From the NCBI GenBank assembly GCA_964498835.1, contig CAZCIX010000064.1:1-10145 (forward strand): 10,145 nucleotides of DNA, in the 5' to 3' direction. Each line of letters begins with the position of its first letter. The stretch's first letter is position 1. This document shows positions 1-6,914 of the stretch, piece after piece. The DNA is from JAGKXB01 sp964498835 (GTDB taxonomy: Bacteria; Pseudomonadota; Gammaproteobacteria; Burkholderiales; Burkholderiaceae_D). A model generated the notes under the pieces. That model was given only the letters and a program-made list of their open reading frames with translations, did no database searches and was not told the origin of the DNA. A program made the translations under genes and the position numbers.

Positions 1-869
1 AAAATCAACGTACCGCCTATCATCAACCTGGTCGTCAATACCCCAGCGCCCAAAAGAATAGCTGATACTGCTGCAAACACCACTTCAATCAACATCACAA
101 TCGCCGTGACATTGGCTGGCAAACGCGCTGCACCGTATTGCAATAACAAATTGCTCGACATAAACAAAATTGCCAAACAAACTACTGTACTACCCCATCC
201 CCACGCCCAATTTGGCGGGCTCGCGATCATGCCCTGCAGACACAACGTGCACGCCAATGTTCCTGGTACCAAGATCCCGCCGATAAACATGGATAGTGCT
301 TTACCTTCCTCAGAGCGACACGCTTGATGGCGCAGCATCACATTAGTGAGTGCAAACGAAAATCCGCCGATTAAGCCCAACACATCAGAAAAATGCAGAT
401 ACCAGCCCGTTTTTGGTACACCATGATCTGGCCAGAGTACAAATGCCGCCCCCAACAAAGCAATCCACAAACGCAGCAGTGTTAGCATGGTAAAGCGCTC
501 ACCAAGAACAAAACGCGCCAACAAAGCGACCCACAATGGCATTAAATAAAATAAAAACACTACTCGTACTACATCACCCACCACCACACCCCAATTGAAA
601 GCCGCATTAGTGGTACCAAACGCCAACATCAACACCCATAAGCCTGGCGTGCGTAGTACTTGCCCAAGCGCATGTGGCTTGCTCAACATAACGGTGCTAG
701 CAGACAACACATACATCCCCAAAGTAGTCCACAGTGGATGCAAACCTTGCGCCTCTAATTGTCTAAAAGGCCACCATGAAATTCCCCAAACCAAAGCATT
801 AAATATCAATGCAACGATGGGAAGTATGGAGAATACAGAAAGCGAAAAGGATTTTAGAGATAACTTCAT
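1..869 (-). CDS. EamA/DMT-superfamily transporter, 3' end cut by window edge
   Basis: The minus strand is open from an ATG at 869 to the left edge: 289 complete codons with no stop, so the C-terminus lies outside. The protein is very hydrophobic, with about nine or ten membrane-spanning stretches separated by short loops. It opens with MKLSLKSFSLSVFSIL followed by LIFNALVWGISWWPFRQLE, the first-helix pattern of EamA (drug/metabolite transporter) proteins. A central loop with LARFVLGERFTMLT followed by LWIALLGAAFVLWP matches the end of the first EamA repeat, and LPANVTAIVMLIEVVFAAVSA the second repeat. Family members are inner-membrane exporters of about 290-310 aa with ten helices, so little should be missing. 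The substrate cannot be told from sequence. No clear Shine-Dalgarno precedes the ATG. It lies downstream of the terminator closing the merR cluster, so it is probably a separate transcription unit. Plus-strand reading frames here are shadows of this gene. Confidence 0.85.
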   Translation of the reverse strand, partial: MKLSLKSFSLSVFSILPIVALIFNALVWGISWWPFRQLEAQGLHPLWTTLGMYVLSASTVMLSKPHALGQVLRTPGLWVLMLAFGTTNAAFNWGVVVGDVVRVVFLFYLMPLWVALLARFVLGERFTMLTLLRLWIALLGAAFVLWPDHGVPKTGWYLHFSDVLGLIGGFSFALTNVMLRHQACRSEEGKALSMFIGGILVPGTLACTLCLQGMIASPPNWAWGWGSTVVCLAILFMSSNLLLQYGAARLPANVTAIVMLIEVVFAAVSAILLGAGVLTTRLMIGGTLI

Positions 870-928
870 GCTTCACTTAATTCCCGTCATTCCTATGAGT
901 TTAGGTGGAAAGCCAGTATCGTTGTAAC

Positions 929-967
929 AAAAAACGCGACTGGGCTCCCGGTTAAGACCACGGGAGC
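929..967 (-). terminator. Probable intrinsic terminator after the merR gene
   Basis: On the minus strand a GC-rich hairpin has GCTCCCG (967-961) pairing with CGGGAGC (950-944). An inner GGT/ACC pairing around CTTA is an alternative arrangement. Nine bases later comes a run of six T (934-929). The gap between stem and T-run is longer than in a textbook terminator. It lies between the stop of the MerR gene (1011) and the start of the transporter gene (869), where the end of the long cluster is expected. Confidence 0.5.
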
Positions 968-1010
968 AACAAAGATTAAAAAATATATTTTAGAAAAAGG
1001 AAAATGATCG

Positions 1011-1481
1011 TTATGGATTCAGCAATTTGAGAATCTGCGACAGCTCATCACGCACTCTGTTGGCATCAATATTAGATGGCAAAAATGACGAAGGCACAGA
1101 AGTTGGAGAAGAAGTGGAAGTAGGCGATACAGCAAGCACTGCTTTCTCACCAACATCATTCACACTATCCGGGATGCGATTATCCAATTTGTTACGCGCA
1201 CCATTAATCGTAAAGCCCTCTTCATACAACAAAGAACGAATACGACGCACCAGAAGCACTTCATGATGTTGGTAATAACGACGATTACCACGACGCTTAA
1301 CAGGCTTTAACTGCGTGAATTCTTGCTCCCAATACCGCAATACATGCGTCTTGACGCCACAAAGTTCACTCACCTCACCAATCGTAAAATAGCGCTTGGC
1401 TGGAATAGGAGGTAACCCTGAATGCGCCTCTTTCGCGACTTCAGTTTTACGCTCCTCTTCGTTATTCACGTCATCATTCAT
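1011..1481 (-). CDS. MerR-family transcriptional regulator downstream of ihfA
   Basis: This 156-aa protein has a charged N-terminal tail (1-28) and a MerR-type winged helix-turn-helix at about 30-99. YFTIGEVSELCGVKTHVLRYWE carries the recognition helix, and the wing has KPVKRRGNRRYY. A Ser/Thr/Pro-rich linker (about 118-134) leads to a short C-terminal helix (139-154). There is no metal-binding Cys cluster or drug-binding domain, so the inducer is unknown. Small MerR proteins of this kind are commonly found directly after ihfA in beta- and some gammaproteobacteria; their target is generally not established. The gene starts 11 nt after the ihfA stop and lacks a good Shine-Dalgarno, which suggests translational coupling to ihfA. 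Family assignment is firm; function beyond DNA binding is not. Confidence 0.9.
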   Translation of the reverse strand: MNDDVNNEEERKTEVAKEAHSGLPPIPAKRYFTIGEVSELCGVKTHVLRYWEQEFTQLKPVKRRGNRRYYQHHEVLLVRRIRSLLYEEGFTINGARNKLDNRIPDSVNDVGEKAVLAVSPTSTSSPTSVPSSFLPSNIDANRVRDELSQILKLLNP

Positions 1482-1492
1482 GTTGTGATTAT

Positions 1493-1861
1493 TTAAGCAG
1501 TCAATCCGGGGGATTGATCCAATTTTGCACTGCTATTATCAATCATGCCCTTGAGCTTTTGACTAGCATGAAAAGTCACCACACGACGCGCAACAATCGG
1601 CACAGCCTCTCCAGTTTTTGGATTACGGCCAGGACGTTGTGGCTTGTCACGCAGCTGAAAATTGCCAAATCCAGATAAACGTACCGCTTCACCTCGCTCC
1701 AAAGCATTACTAATTTCATCAAAAAATGTTTCAACCATTTCTTTGGCTTCACGCTTGTTTAACCCGACTTGCTCAAACAAGAGTTCAGCCAATTCTGCCT
1801 TGGTCAAGGTGGTGCGTTGTACCTCATCACCATCTGCCAATCGGAGCGATTCCTTATTCAT
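1493..1861 (-). CDS. ihfA: Integration host factor subunit alpha
   Basis: IHF is a heterodimeric nucleoid protein that binds the minor groove and bends DNA sharply; it serves recombination, replication and promoter architecture. This 122-aa protein contains the full DNABII fold at about 18-108. It carries the signature RLSGFGNFQLRDKPQRPGRN followed by PKTGE (about 61-84), including the arm-tip proline that intercalates into DNA, then VPIVARRVVTFHASQKLK. The alpha subunit is favoured over beta or HU by the TKAELAELLFEQVGLNKREA start of the fold. It is longer than the roughly 99-aa E. coli protein: about 17 extra residues at the N-terminus and a short C-terminal tail. The ATG at 1861 has AGGGA a few bases upstream. 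It begins 43 nt after the pheT stop; pheT-ihfA linkage is a well-known arrangement. Confidence 0.95.
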   Translation of the reverse strand: MNKESLRLADGDEVQRTTLTKAELAELLFEQVGLNKREAKEMVETFFDEISNALERGEAVRLSGFGNFQLRDKPQRPGRNPKTGEAVPIVARRVVTFHASQKLKGMIDNSSAKLDQSPGLTA

Positions 1862-1904
1862 CGTATCCCTGAGTACTCAATTCACTTAGTCATATTTATC
1901 ACGT

Positions 1905-4373
1905 TTAATTACGCAACCTTGCCGCATGTTTATCAACTGCAGCAGCGATCAAAGCTGCCATGACAGCATCGACAACTTGATCCTTCAGCGTGTTGTGAGT
2001 ATCTTGCAAGGTACAACGGAAGGCAAGGCTTTTCTCATTGTTCTCCAAACCTTGGCCGCGATATTCATCAAATAAAACAATGGCTTGCAGAATTTTACAA
2101 GCGGGATTGGATTGCTGTTCAACAAAAAAAGTATCGATTAATTCTTGTGCCGAAATCGATTGTTTGACCACTAAAGCAATATCGCGGGTTACTGCTGGAA
2201 ACTTCGAAATTTCTTGATACGCAGGAACATCACGTTGCTGCAATACATCCGCATCCAATTCAAACAAAATCGGCGCCAGTGGCAAATCATATTTTTTTTG
2301 CCAGCGTGGGTGCAATTCACCACTCCATCCAATCACCTTTCCATCACATTCGATGGAAGCTGAACGTCCTGGATGCAAAGCAGGATGGGGAGAAACAGCT
2401 GGCACATAACGGATTTTTTTAGGCGCAAACAACGCCTCCAAATCAGCCTTCACATCAAAAAAATCCACATTACGCGTCGCTAGTCCCCATTGCTCTTCCG
2501 CCATAGGACCATACGCAATCCCTGCTAAACGTTTAGGTTGTGCGTATCCAGCAACGGACAAAGCACCGTCCTGAATATCGATATCACGCTGATAACAAGC
2601 CGCCACTTCAAATAAGCGAATACGATTCACTTTGCGGTTCAAGTTATAACGGACATTCGCAATCAAACTACCTACCAAGGAAGAACGCATCACGTTCATT
2701 TGACTGGCAATCGGATTCAATAACTTGATCGGATCAGTATTCCCAGCAAAATCACTTTCCCATGCTTCTTCCACAAAGCTGAAATTGATCACTTCCTGAT
2801 AATCGAGATCCGCCAATTGATGACGCAAAGCAAAAATGGAGCGTGTATTTTCCGGCGCAAGCAGCATTTTATTAGCTGCTTGCGGTGGCAAAGCAGGAAT
2901 GTTGTGATAACCATGCAAACGTGCTATTTCTTCAATCAAATCTTCTTCAATTTCAATATCGAAACGATAAGAAGGCGGCGTCACCGAAAACACCCCTGCT
3001 TGCTGCGTAAACATCAAACCTAAACGGGTAAAAATAACCGCGATTTGCTCATCAGAAAACGGCACGCCGATGACTTTGCTAGCACGCGCTGTACGTAAGT
3101 TAACAGCTTTGCGTTGTGGCAAATCCAGCGCATGATCATCCAATGGGCCAACGGCAATTTGACCATTTCCACCGCAAATTTCCACGATCAATGCAGTGAT
3201 ACGCTCCATGTGCTCTGCGATGTTCGCATAATCCACACCACGTTCAAAGCGATGCGCTGCATCGGTTGTGAAGTTAAAACGGCGAGCGCGACCTTGTATT
3301 GCATGCGGCCACCAAAATGCAGCTTCTAGATAAATATTCTGTGTCTCTAAAGACACCGCACTAGCGTCTGCACCCATAATGCCGGCCAAAGAACCAATGC
3401 TACCGCTCTCATCAGCAATCACGCCAATCCAATCATCCAGCTCAACGGTATTGCCATTCAACAACTTGACCGTTTCACCCGCTTTGGCCCAACGTACATC
3501 CAAGCCGCCCTGAATTTTATCCAGGTCAAATACATGACTTGGGCGACCTAATTCCAGCATCACATAATTTGAAATATCCACCAACGCAGAAATAGAACGC
3601 TGACCACTGCGCTCTAAACGCTGTTTCATCCATTCTGGCGTTGGCGCTTTGGCATTGACGCCGCGAATAACGCGTCCGCAAAAACGCGCACATAAATCTG
3701 GCGCTGAGATTTTGACCGGTAAACGCTCATCAATATTCTTAACAGTATTAAGCGTATTAACCGCATTGATTGTCATCGGCGTATTAATCGGCAAACCTGT
3801 CAAAGCAGAAACTTCACGCGCCACGCCCAACAAGGACAAACAATCCGCCCTATTCGGCGTCAACTTGATGGTGAATTTAAAATCATTTAAGGCGTAATAA
3901 TCACGGAAATTCTGGCCCACCGGCGCATCCGCAGGCAAATCAAGCAAGCCTTCTTGTACTTCGGACAATGGCGATAATTTCAATTCACGCGCGGAGCACA
4001 ACATCCCTTGCGACTCAACGCCACGCAATTGGCCCAGCTTGATGACAAACGCTGGTCCGCCTTCTTCGCTAGGTGGTAACGACGCACCTACCATGGCACA
4101 TGCAACTTTCATCCCGGCTCGTACATTAGGCGCACCGCAAACGATGTTCAAAATCGTGCCATTTCCCACATCGACTTGGCAGACGTTTAAACGATCCGCG
4201 TTGGGATGCTTGCTCACTTCTTTCACTTGCGCGACTACAACATGAGAAAAAGGTGGTGCCACGGGCTCAATTTCTTCGACTTCCAACCCCGACATGGTCA
4301 ACAAATGTGCCAACTCATCCGAAGTCATTTTCGGATCAACCATGGTACGCAACCAATTTTCAGAAAATTGCAT
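1905..4373 (-). CDS. pheT: Phenylalanyl-tRNA synthetase beta subunit
   Basis: PheT is the large subunit of the cytoplasmic alpha2-beta2 enzyme that charges tRNA-Phe. The 822-aa protein has the expected domain order. An EMAP-like tRNA-binding domain at about 39-152 contains HPNADRLNVCQVDVG and IVCGAPNVRAGMKVA. The B3/4 editing domain, which hydrolyses mischarged Tyr-tRNA, spans about 213-395. B5 lies at about 421-493, a catalytic-like core at 495-715, and the C-terminal FDX-ACB anticodon-binding domain at about 723-821 (SKFPAVTRDIALVV). The length is slightly above the 795 aa of E. coli and the frame is unbroken. The ATG at 4373 is 32 nt after the pheS stop, with a GAGAG-type ribosome site upstream, consistent with co-translation of the two subunits. 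Confidence 0.97.
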   Translation of the reverse strand: MQFSENWLRTMVDPKMTSDELAHLLTMSGLEVEEIEPVAPPFSHVVVAQVKEVSKHPNADRLNVCQVDVGNGTILNIVCGAPNVRAGMKVACAMVGASLPPSEEGGPAFVIKLGQLRGVESQGMLCSARELKLSPLSEVQEGLLDLPADAPVGQNFRDYYALNDFKFTIKLTPNRADCLSLLGVAREVSALTGLPINTPMTINAVNTLNTVKNIDERLPVKISAPDLCARFCGRVIRGVNAKAPTPEWMKQRLERSGQRSISALVDISNYVMLELGRPSHVFDLDKIQGGLDVRWAKAGETVKLLNGNTVELDDWIGVIADESGSIGSLAGIMGADASAVSLETQNIYLEAAFWWPHAIQGRARRFNFTTDAAHRFERGVDYANIAEHMERITALIVEICGGNGQIAVGPLDDHALDLPQRKAVNLRTARASKVIGVPFSDEQIAVIFTRLGLMFTQQAGVFSVTPPSYRFDIEIEEDLIEEIARLHGYHNIPALPPQAANKMLLAPENTRSIFALRHQLADLDYQEVINFSFVEEAWESDFAGNTDPIKLLNPIASQMNVMRSSLVGSLIANVRYNLNRKVNRIRLFEVAACYQRDIDIQDGALSVAGYAQPKRLAGIAYGPMAEEQWGLATRNVDFFDVKADLEALFAPKKIRYVPAVSPHPALHPGRSASIECDGKVIGWSGELHPRWQKKYDLPLAPILFELDADVLQQRDVPAYQEISKFPAVTRDIALVVKQSISAQELIDTFFVEQQSNPACKILQAIVLFDEYRGQGLENNEKSLAFRCTLQDTHNTLKDQVVDAVMAALIAAAVDKHAARLRN

Positions 4374-4405
4374 AGATAAAACTCTCTAAATAACTACCTA
4401 AATTT

Positions 4406-5422
4406 TTAATTAAATTGCTTCAAGAAACGCAAATCGCCCTCGTAAAACAAGCGCAAATCGTTGATGCCGTAACGCAACATAGTCAAACGCTCAATGCCGG
4501 AACCAAAAGCGAAACCAATATATTTCTCTGGATCAAGATTCATATTGCGCAACACAGTTGGATGAATTTGACCAGCGCCCGACACTTCCAACCAGCGCCC
4601 TTTCAATGGGCCGCTACCAAAAGCAATATCGATTTCAGCAGAAGGCTCGGTAAAAGGAAAATACGAAGGACGAAAACGGACTTGTAAATCATCTGTTTCA
4701 AAAAACGTTTTGACGAAATCCAAATACACACCTTTTAAATCAGCAAAACTGATGTCTTCCGCAATCCATAAACCTTCAACTTGATGGAACATCGGTGAAT
4801 GCGTTGCATCGCTATCGACACGATAAGTACGACCAGGCGCAATGACCTTAATAGGTGTTTGATGATGGCGCGCATAACGTACTTGCATCGGGCTGGTATG
4901 TGTACGCAACAACAAAGGCTTGCCTTGCGTGTCTCTTCCTTCAACATAAAAAGTATCCTGCATCGAACGTGCAGGATGATTTTCTGGACTATTTAAAGCC
5001 GTAAAATTGGTCCAATCATTTTCAATTTCTGGGCCATCTGCCACATCAAAACCGATGGATCGAAAAATAGCTTCTATTCTTTCCCATGAACGCATGACCG
5101 GATGTATTCCACCCTTACTTCTTCCACGCCCAGGCAAGGTGACATCAATTGCTTCAGCATTCAAACGCGCTTGCATCTGCGCATCCGCTAAAGCATCGCG
5201 CCGCGCATTTAAGGCCGTTTCAATTTGTTCTTTGACAGCATTAATCAGCGCACCTTGTACTTTGCGCTCTTCCGGTGGCAATTTTCCTAAGCCTTTCATT
5301 TGCTCAGAAATTTGTCCGGTTTTACCTAAATATTGGGCTTTCGCATTTTCAAGTGCAGCAACATCCTGAGCAGCAAGAAAATCCACCCGTGCTTGAGTAA
5401 CTAAATGTTGTAGAGAATTCAT
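4406..5422 (-). CDS. pheS: Phenylalanyl-tRNA synthetase alpha subunit
   Basis: PheS is the catalytic subunit of the alpha2-beta2 PheRS; it activates phenylalanine with ATP. The 338-aa protein has an N-terminal helical/coiled-coil arm (1-90) that contacts tRNA, then a class II synthetase core. Motif 2 is VIAPGRTYRVDSDATHSPMF (from about 193). The FRPSYFPFTEPSAEIDI segment and motif 3, GFAFGSGIERLTMLRYG (303-319), follow, ending in LRFLKQFN like E. coli PheS. The frame stays open upstream to a TTG at 5437, but the ATG at 5422 is preferred: MNSLQHLVTQA aligns with the usual N-terminus and the TTG has no ribosome site. The ATG itself has only a weak one. A terminator-like hairpin lies 23 nt upstream of the start. 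Confidence 0.96.
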   Translation of the reverse strand: MNSLQHLVTQARVDFLAAQDVAALENAKAQYLGKTGQISEQMKGLGKLPPEERKVQGALINAVKEQIETALNARRDALADAQMQARLNAEAIDVTLPGRGRSKGGIHPVMRSWERIEAIFRSIGFDVADGPEIENDWTNFTALNSPENHPARSMQDTFYVEGRDTQGKPLLLRTHTSPMQVRYARHHQTPIKVIAPGRTYRVDSDATHSPMFHQVEGLWIAEDISFADLKGVYLDFVKTFFETDDLQVRFRPSYFPFTEPSAEIDIAFGSGPLKGRWLEVSGAGQIHPTVLRNMNLDPEKYIGFAFGSGIERLTMLRYGINDLRLFYEGDLRFLKQFN

Positions 5423-5435
5423 AGAATTTTGTTTC

Positions 5436-5472
5436 AAATTAAAACGGGGCAGAGGTAATGACCTATGCCCCG
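5436..5472 (-). terminator. Intrinsic terminator or attenuator between rplT and pheS
   Basis: On the minus strand CGGGGCA (5472-5466) pairs perfectly with TGCCCCG (5451-5445). A one-by-one mismatch separates this from an inner AGGT/ACCT stem closing a CATT loop. TTTTAATTT follows directly (5444-5436). This is the form of an intrinsic terminator inside an otherwise continuous gene cluster. Because only 13 bases separate the T-rich tract from the pheS ATG, no promoter fits between them. It should therefore act as a partial terminator or attenuator on pheS, or mark the end of an rplT transcript. Confidence 0.65.
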
Positions 5473-5502
5473 CCCAATTTTTGTGACTGCGAAACTTACT
5501 TA

Positions 5503-5526
5503 ATTTAAGTATTTAAATATTTAAGT
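5503..5526. repeat. Three tandem AT-rich octamers after rplT
   Basis: On the plus strand the octamers ATTTAAGT, ATTTAAAT and ATTTAAGT stand head to tail without spacers, just downstream of the rplT stop. The whole tract is A+T except for two G/C pairs. It may serve as an unstructured spacer or an A/T-rich upstream element; no function is shown. Confidence 0.6.
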
Positions 5527-5531
5527 AGTAA

Positions 5532-5891
5532 TTAAGCAGCGAGATTGGCTTTGACTTGATTAACGATAGCAGCAAAAGCTGGCTTATCCGTCACAGCCAT
5601 ATCGGCCAAAACTTTGCGATCCAATTCGATGGATGCTTTTTTCAAGCCATTCATGAACACGCTGTAAGTCATGCCGTGTGAACGCGATGCAGCATTGATA
5701 CGGGTAATCCACAAGGCGCGGAATACGCGTTTCTTATTACGACGATCACGGTAAGCATATTGACCAGCGCGCATAACAGCTTGCTTGGCGATACGGAAAA
5801 CCTTACTGCGACGACCGCGATAACCTTTGGCTTGAACTAAAATCTTTTTATGACGGGCCCGTGCTGTGACCCCACGTTTTACTCTAGGCAT
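5532..5891 (-). CDS. rplT: 50S ribosomal protein L20
   Basis: L20 binds 23S rRNA early in 50S assembly; in E. coli and Bacillus it also represses its own operon by binding the rpmI-rplT leader. The 119-aa protein is the family's normal length. It starts MPRVKRGVTARARHKKIL, with the basic N-terminal extension that threads into rRNA (1-60), and continues RVFRALWITRINAASRSHGM in the globular part. The ATG at 5891 has a strong AAGGAG five bases upstream, and the gene begins 37 nt after the rpmI stop. Confidence 0.97.
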   Translation of the reverse strand: MPRVKRGVTARARHKKILVQAKGYRGRRSKVFRIAKQAVMRAGQYAYRDRRNKKRVFRALWITRINAASRSHGMTYSVFMNGLKKASIELDRKVLADMAVTDKPAFAAIVNQVKANLAA

Positions 5892-5928
5892 AATATCTCC
5901 TTGATAATTTGATCGTGTGAGTTAGCAA

Positions 5929-6126
5929 TTAAGCATGTGGCAACATGCGTTTAACGGAAACCACATCATGTGCATGCACATTGACGGTACCACGCAACTG
6001 ACGTTTATTTTTGGTGGTTTTCTTGGTCAAAATGTGGCGCTTGAACGCTTGACCACACTTTACTGTTCCACCTGGACGTACGCGAAAGCGCTTTTTGGCA
6101 GAACTTTTCGTCTTCATTTTTGGCAT
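5929..6126 (-). CDS. rpmI: 50S ribosomal protein L35
   Basis: This 65-aa, strongly basic protein has the L35 pattern MPKMKTKSSAKKRFRV, then HILTKKTTKNKRQLRG and a C-terminal VKRMLPHA. L35 is a small structural protein of the large ribosomal subunit. It precedes rplT as in most bacteria. The start at 6126 is fixed by the family N-terminus. Another ATG at 6131 is out of frame and closer to the ribosome site. The initiation region is unusual and is described separately. Confidence 0.96.
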   Translation of the reverse strand: MPKMKTKSSAKKRFRVRPGGTVKCGQAFKRHILTKKTTKNKRQLRGTVNVHAHDVVSVKRMLPHA

Positions 6127-6152
6127 AACATTTCTGTCTTAAGACAGCTCCT
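6127..6152 (-). promoter_or_regulatory. rpmI ribosome site separated from its start by a hairpin
   Basis: The best Shine-Dalgarno, AGGAG, is at 6152-6148 on the minus strand, 21 nt from the ATG, which is too far for efficient initiation on linear RNA. The first 14 of those bases (6147-6134) are the perfect palindrome CTGTCTTAAGACAG, able to form a five-pair stem with a TTAA loop. If it folds, seven bases remain between the hairpin and the ATG, the ideal distance. Folding is inferred, not shown. Confidence 0.6.
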
Positions 6153-6302
6153 TTTTATATGATTGCAGGTGGTCATTGAACCGACAATGACACTTAGATG
6201 CCTACTCTCACTTATTGAGCAGAGGAAATAGTCCACTGCGACGTATCCATCCTACACTTCAAGCCAACTTACATCGACATAAGGGCAGGATAGACAAATT
6301 TC
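6127..6302 (-). promoter_or_regulatory. Long infC-rpmI leader, candidate L20 control region
   Basis: The 176 nt between infC and rpmI is the longest gap in the cluster and holds no gene. A clean seven-pair hairpin, GTCATTG/CAATGAC with loop TCGGTT, lies at 6191-6172, and the palindrome at 6147-6134 follows near the rpmI start. In E. coli and Bacillus the corresponding leader binds L20 and represses rpmI-rplT. The position and structure here suggest the same role, but I could not match a specific L20-binding fold. Confidence 0.4.
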
Positions 6303-6824
6303 TTATTTTTTCTTCTTAGGTGCCAATACCATGACCATTTGGCGACCTTCCATTTTTGGAAATTGTTCAACTTGGCCAAATGGCTCCAAGTCAAGTTTCA
6401 AGCGCTCTAACATACGCATTCCTATTTCTTGATGCGCCATTTCACGACCGCGGAAACGTAAAGTAATCTTTGTTTTATCGCCATCTTCTAAAAACTTAAT
6501 TAAATTACGCAACTTGATGTTGTAATCACCATCGTCAGTGCCTGGCCGAAATTTGATTTCTTTCACCAGAATCACTTTTTGCTTTAATTTGGCTTCATGC
6601 GCTTTTTTCTGCTCTTGATATTTGAATTTGCCATAATCCATCAAGCGACATACTGGAGGCTGCGCGTTTGGCGCGATTTCGACCAGATCGACGTTCGCCT
6701 CTTCCGCTAAGCGGAAAGCTTCAGCCAAACTTACGATGCCAAGCGCTTCGTTTTCGACCCCAGTTAAGCGTAATTCCTGGGTAGTTATTTCACCGTTAAT
6801 ACGATGCGACTTGTCGGTAGCTAT
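6303..6824 (-). CDS. infC: Translation initiation factor IF-3, starting at an ATA codon
   Basis: IF3 binds the 30S subunit, prevents premature joining of 50S and checks the start codon. From the first conventional start (TTG, 6728) the protein would be only 141 aa and lack the start of its N domain. The frame continues upstream through ATDKSHRINGEIT and RLTGVENEALGIVSLAEAF, the usual IF3 N-terminus, to an ATA at 6824 preceded by AAGGA with seven bases between. An in-frame TAA just beyond (6839-6837) closes the frame, and no ATG, GTG or other TTG lies between. From the ATA the product is 173 aa, near the E. coli 180. The N domain (about 1-75) has PPVCRLMDYGKFKYQEQKK; the C domain has FRPGTDDGDYNIKLRNLIKF and ends APKKKK. 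A rare start that IF3 itself disfavours implies autogenous control, as known for E. coli infC with AUU. Confidence 0.93.
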   Translation of the reverse strand: MATDKSHRINGEITTQELRLTGVENEALGIVSLAEAFRLAEEANVDLVEIAPNAQPPVCRLMDYGKFKYQEQKKAHEAKLKQKVILVKEIKFRPGTDDGDYNIKLRNLIKFLEDGDKTKITLRFRGREMAHQEIGMRMLERLKLDLEPFGQVEQFPKMEGRQMVMVLAPKKKK

Positions 6825-6888
6825 TGCAGTTTCCTTTTAAAATTAATGAGTTAGGCTATGCTTTTAAGATTTTTTGAGAATTTAAACG

Positions 6889-6914
6889 ATTAATTATTTA
6901 ATTATTTAATTAAT
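6889..6914. repeat. AT-only tandem octamers and inverted repeat in the thrS-infC gap
   Basis: On the plus strand ATTAATTA, TTTAATTA and TTTAATTA stand head to tail, followed by AT. The outer eight bases on each side are also an inverted repeat (ATTAATTA and TAATTAAT) around ten bases. The tract begins at the last base of the thrS stop codon and contains no G or C. It could be a weak upstream promoter element or an IHF/H-NS-type A/T target; there is no direct evidence for either. Confidence 0.5.

Noticed and set aside
595..927. 110-codon plus-strand open frame
   Set aside because: It lies antisense to the transporter gene and runs past its start; its composition is that of a shadow frame, with no domain or ribosome site.
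1870..1879. TGAGTACTCA palindrome before ihfA as an operator
   Set aside because: It is a single ten-base palindrome next to the ribosome site; it is too short to separate from chance and has no second copy nearby.
5007..5369. 120-codon plus-strand open frame inside pheS
   Set aside because: It is antisense to the well-conserved PheS sequence, low in motif content and has no ribosome site; a mirror of the coding bias of pheS.
5423..5437. Upstream TTG start for pheS giving 343 aa
   Set aside because: There is no Shine-Dalgarno before the TTG, and the family N-terminus begins at the ATG at 5422.
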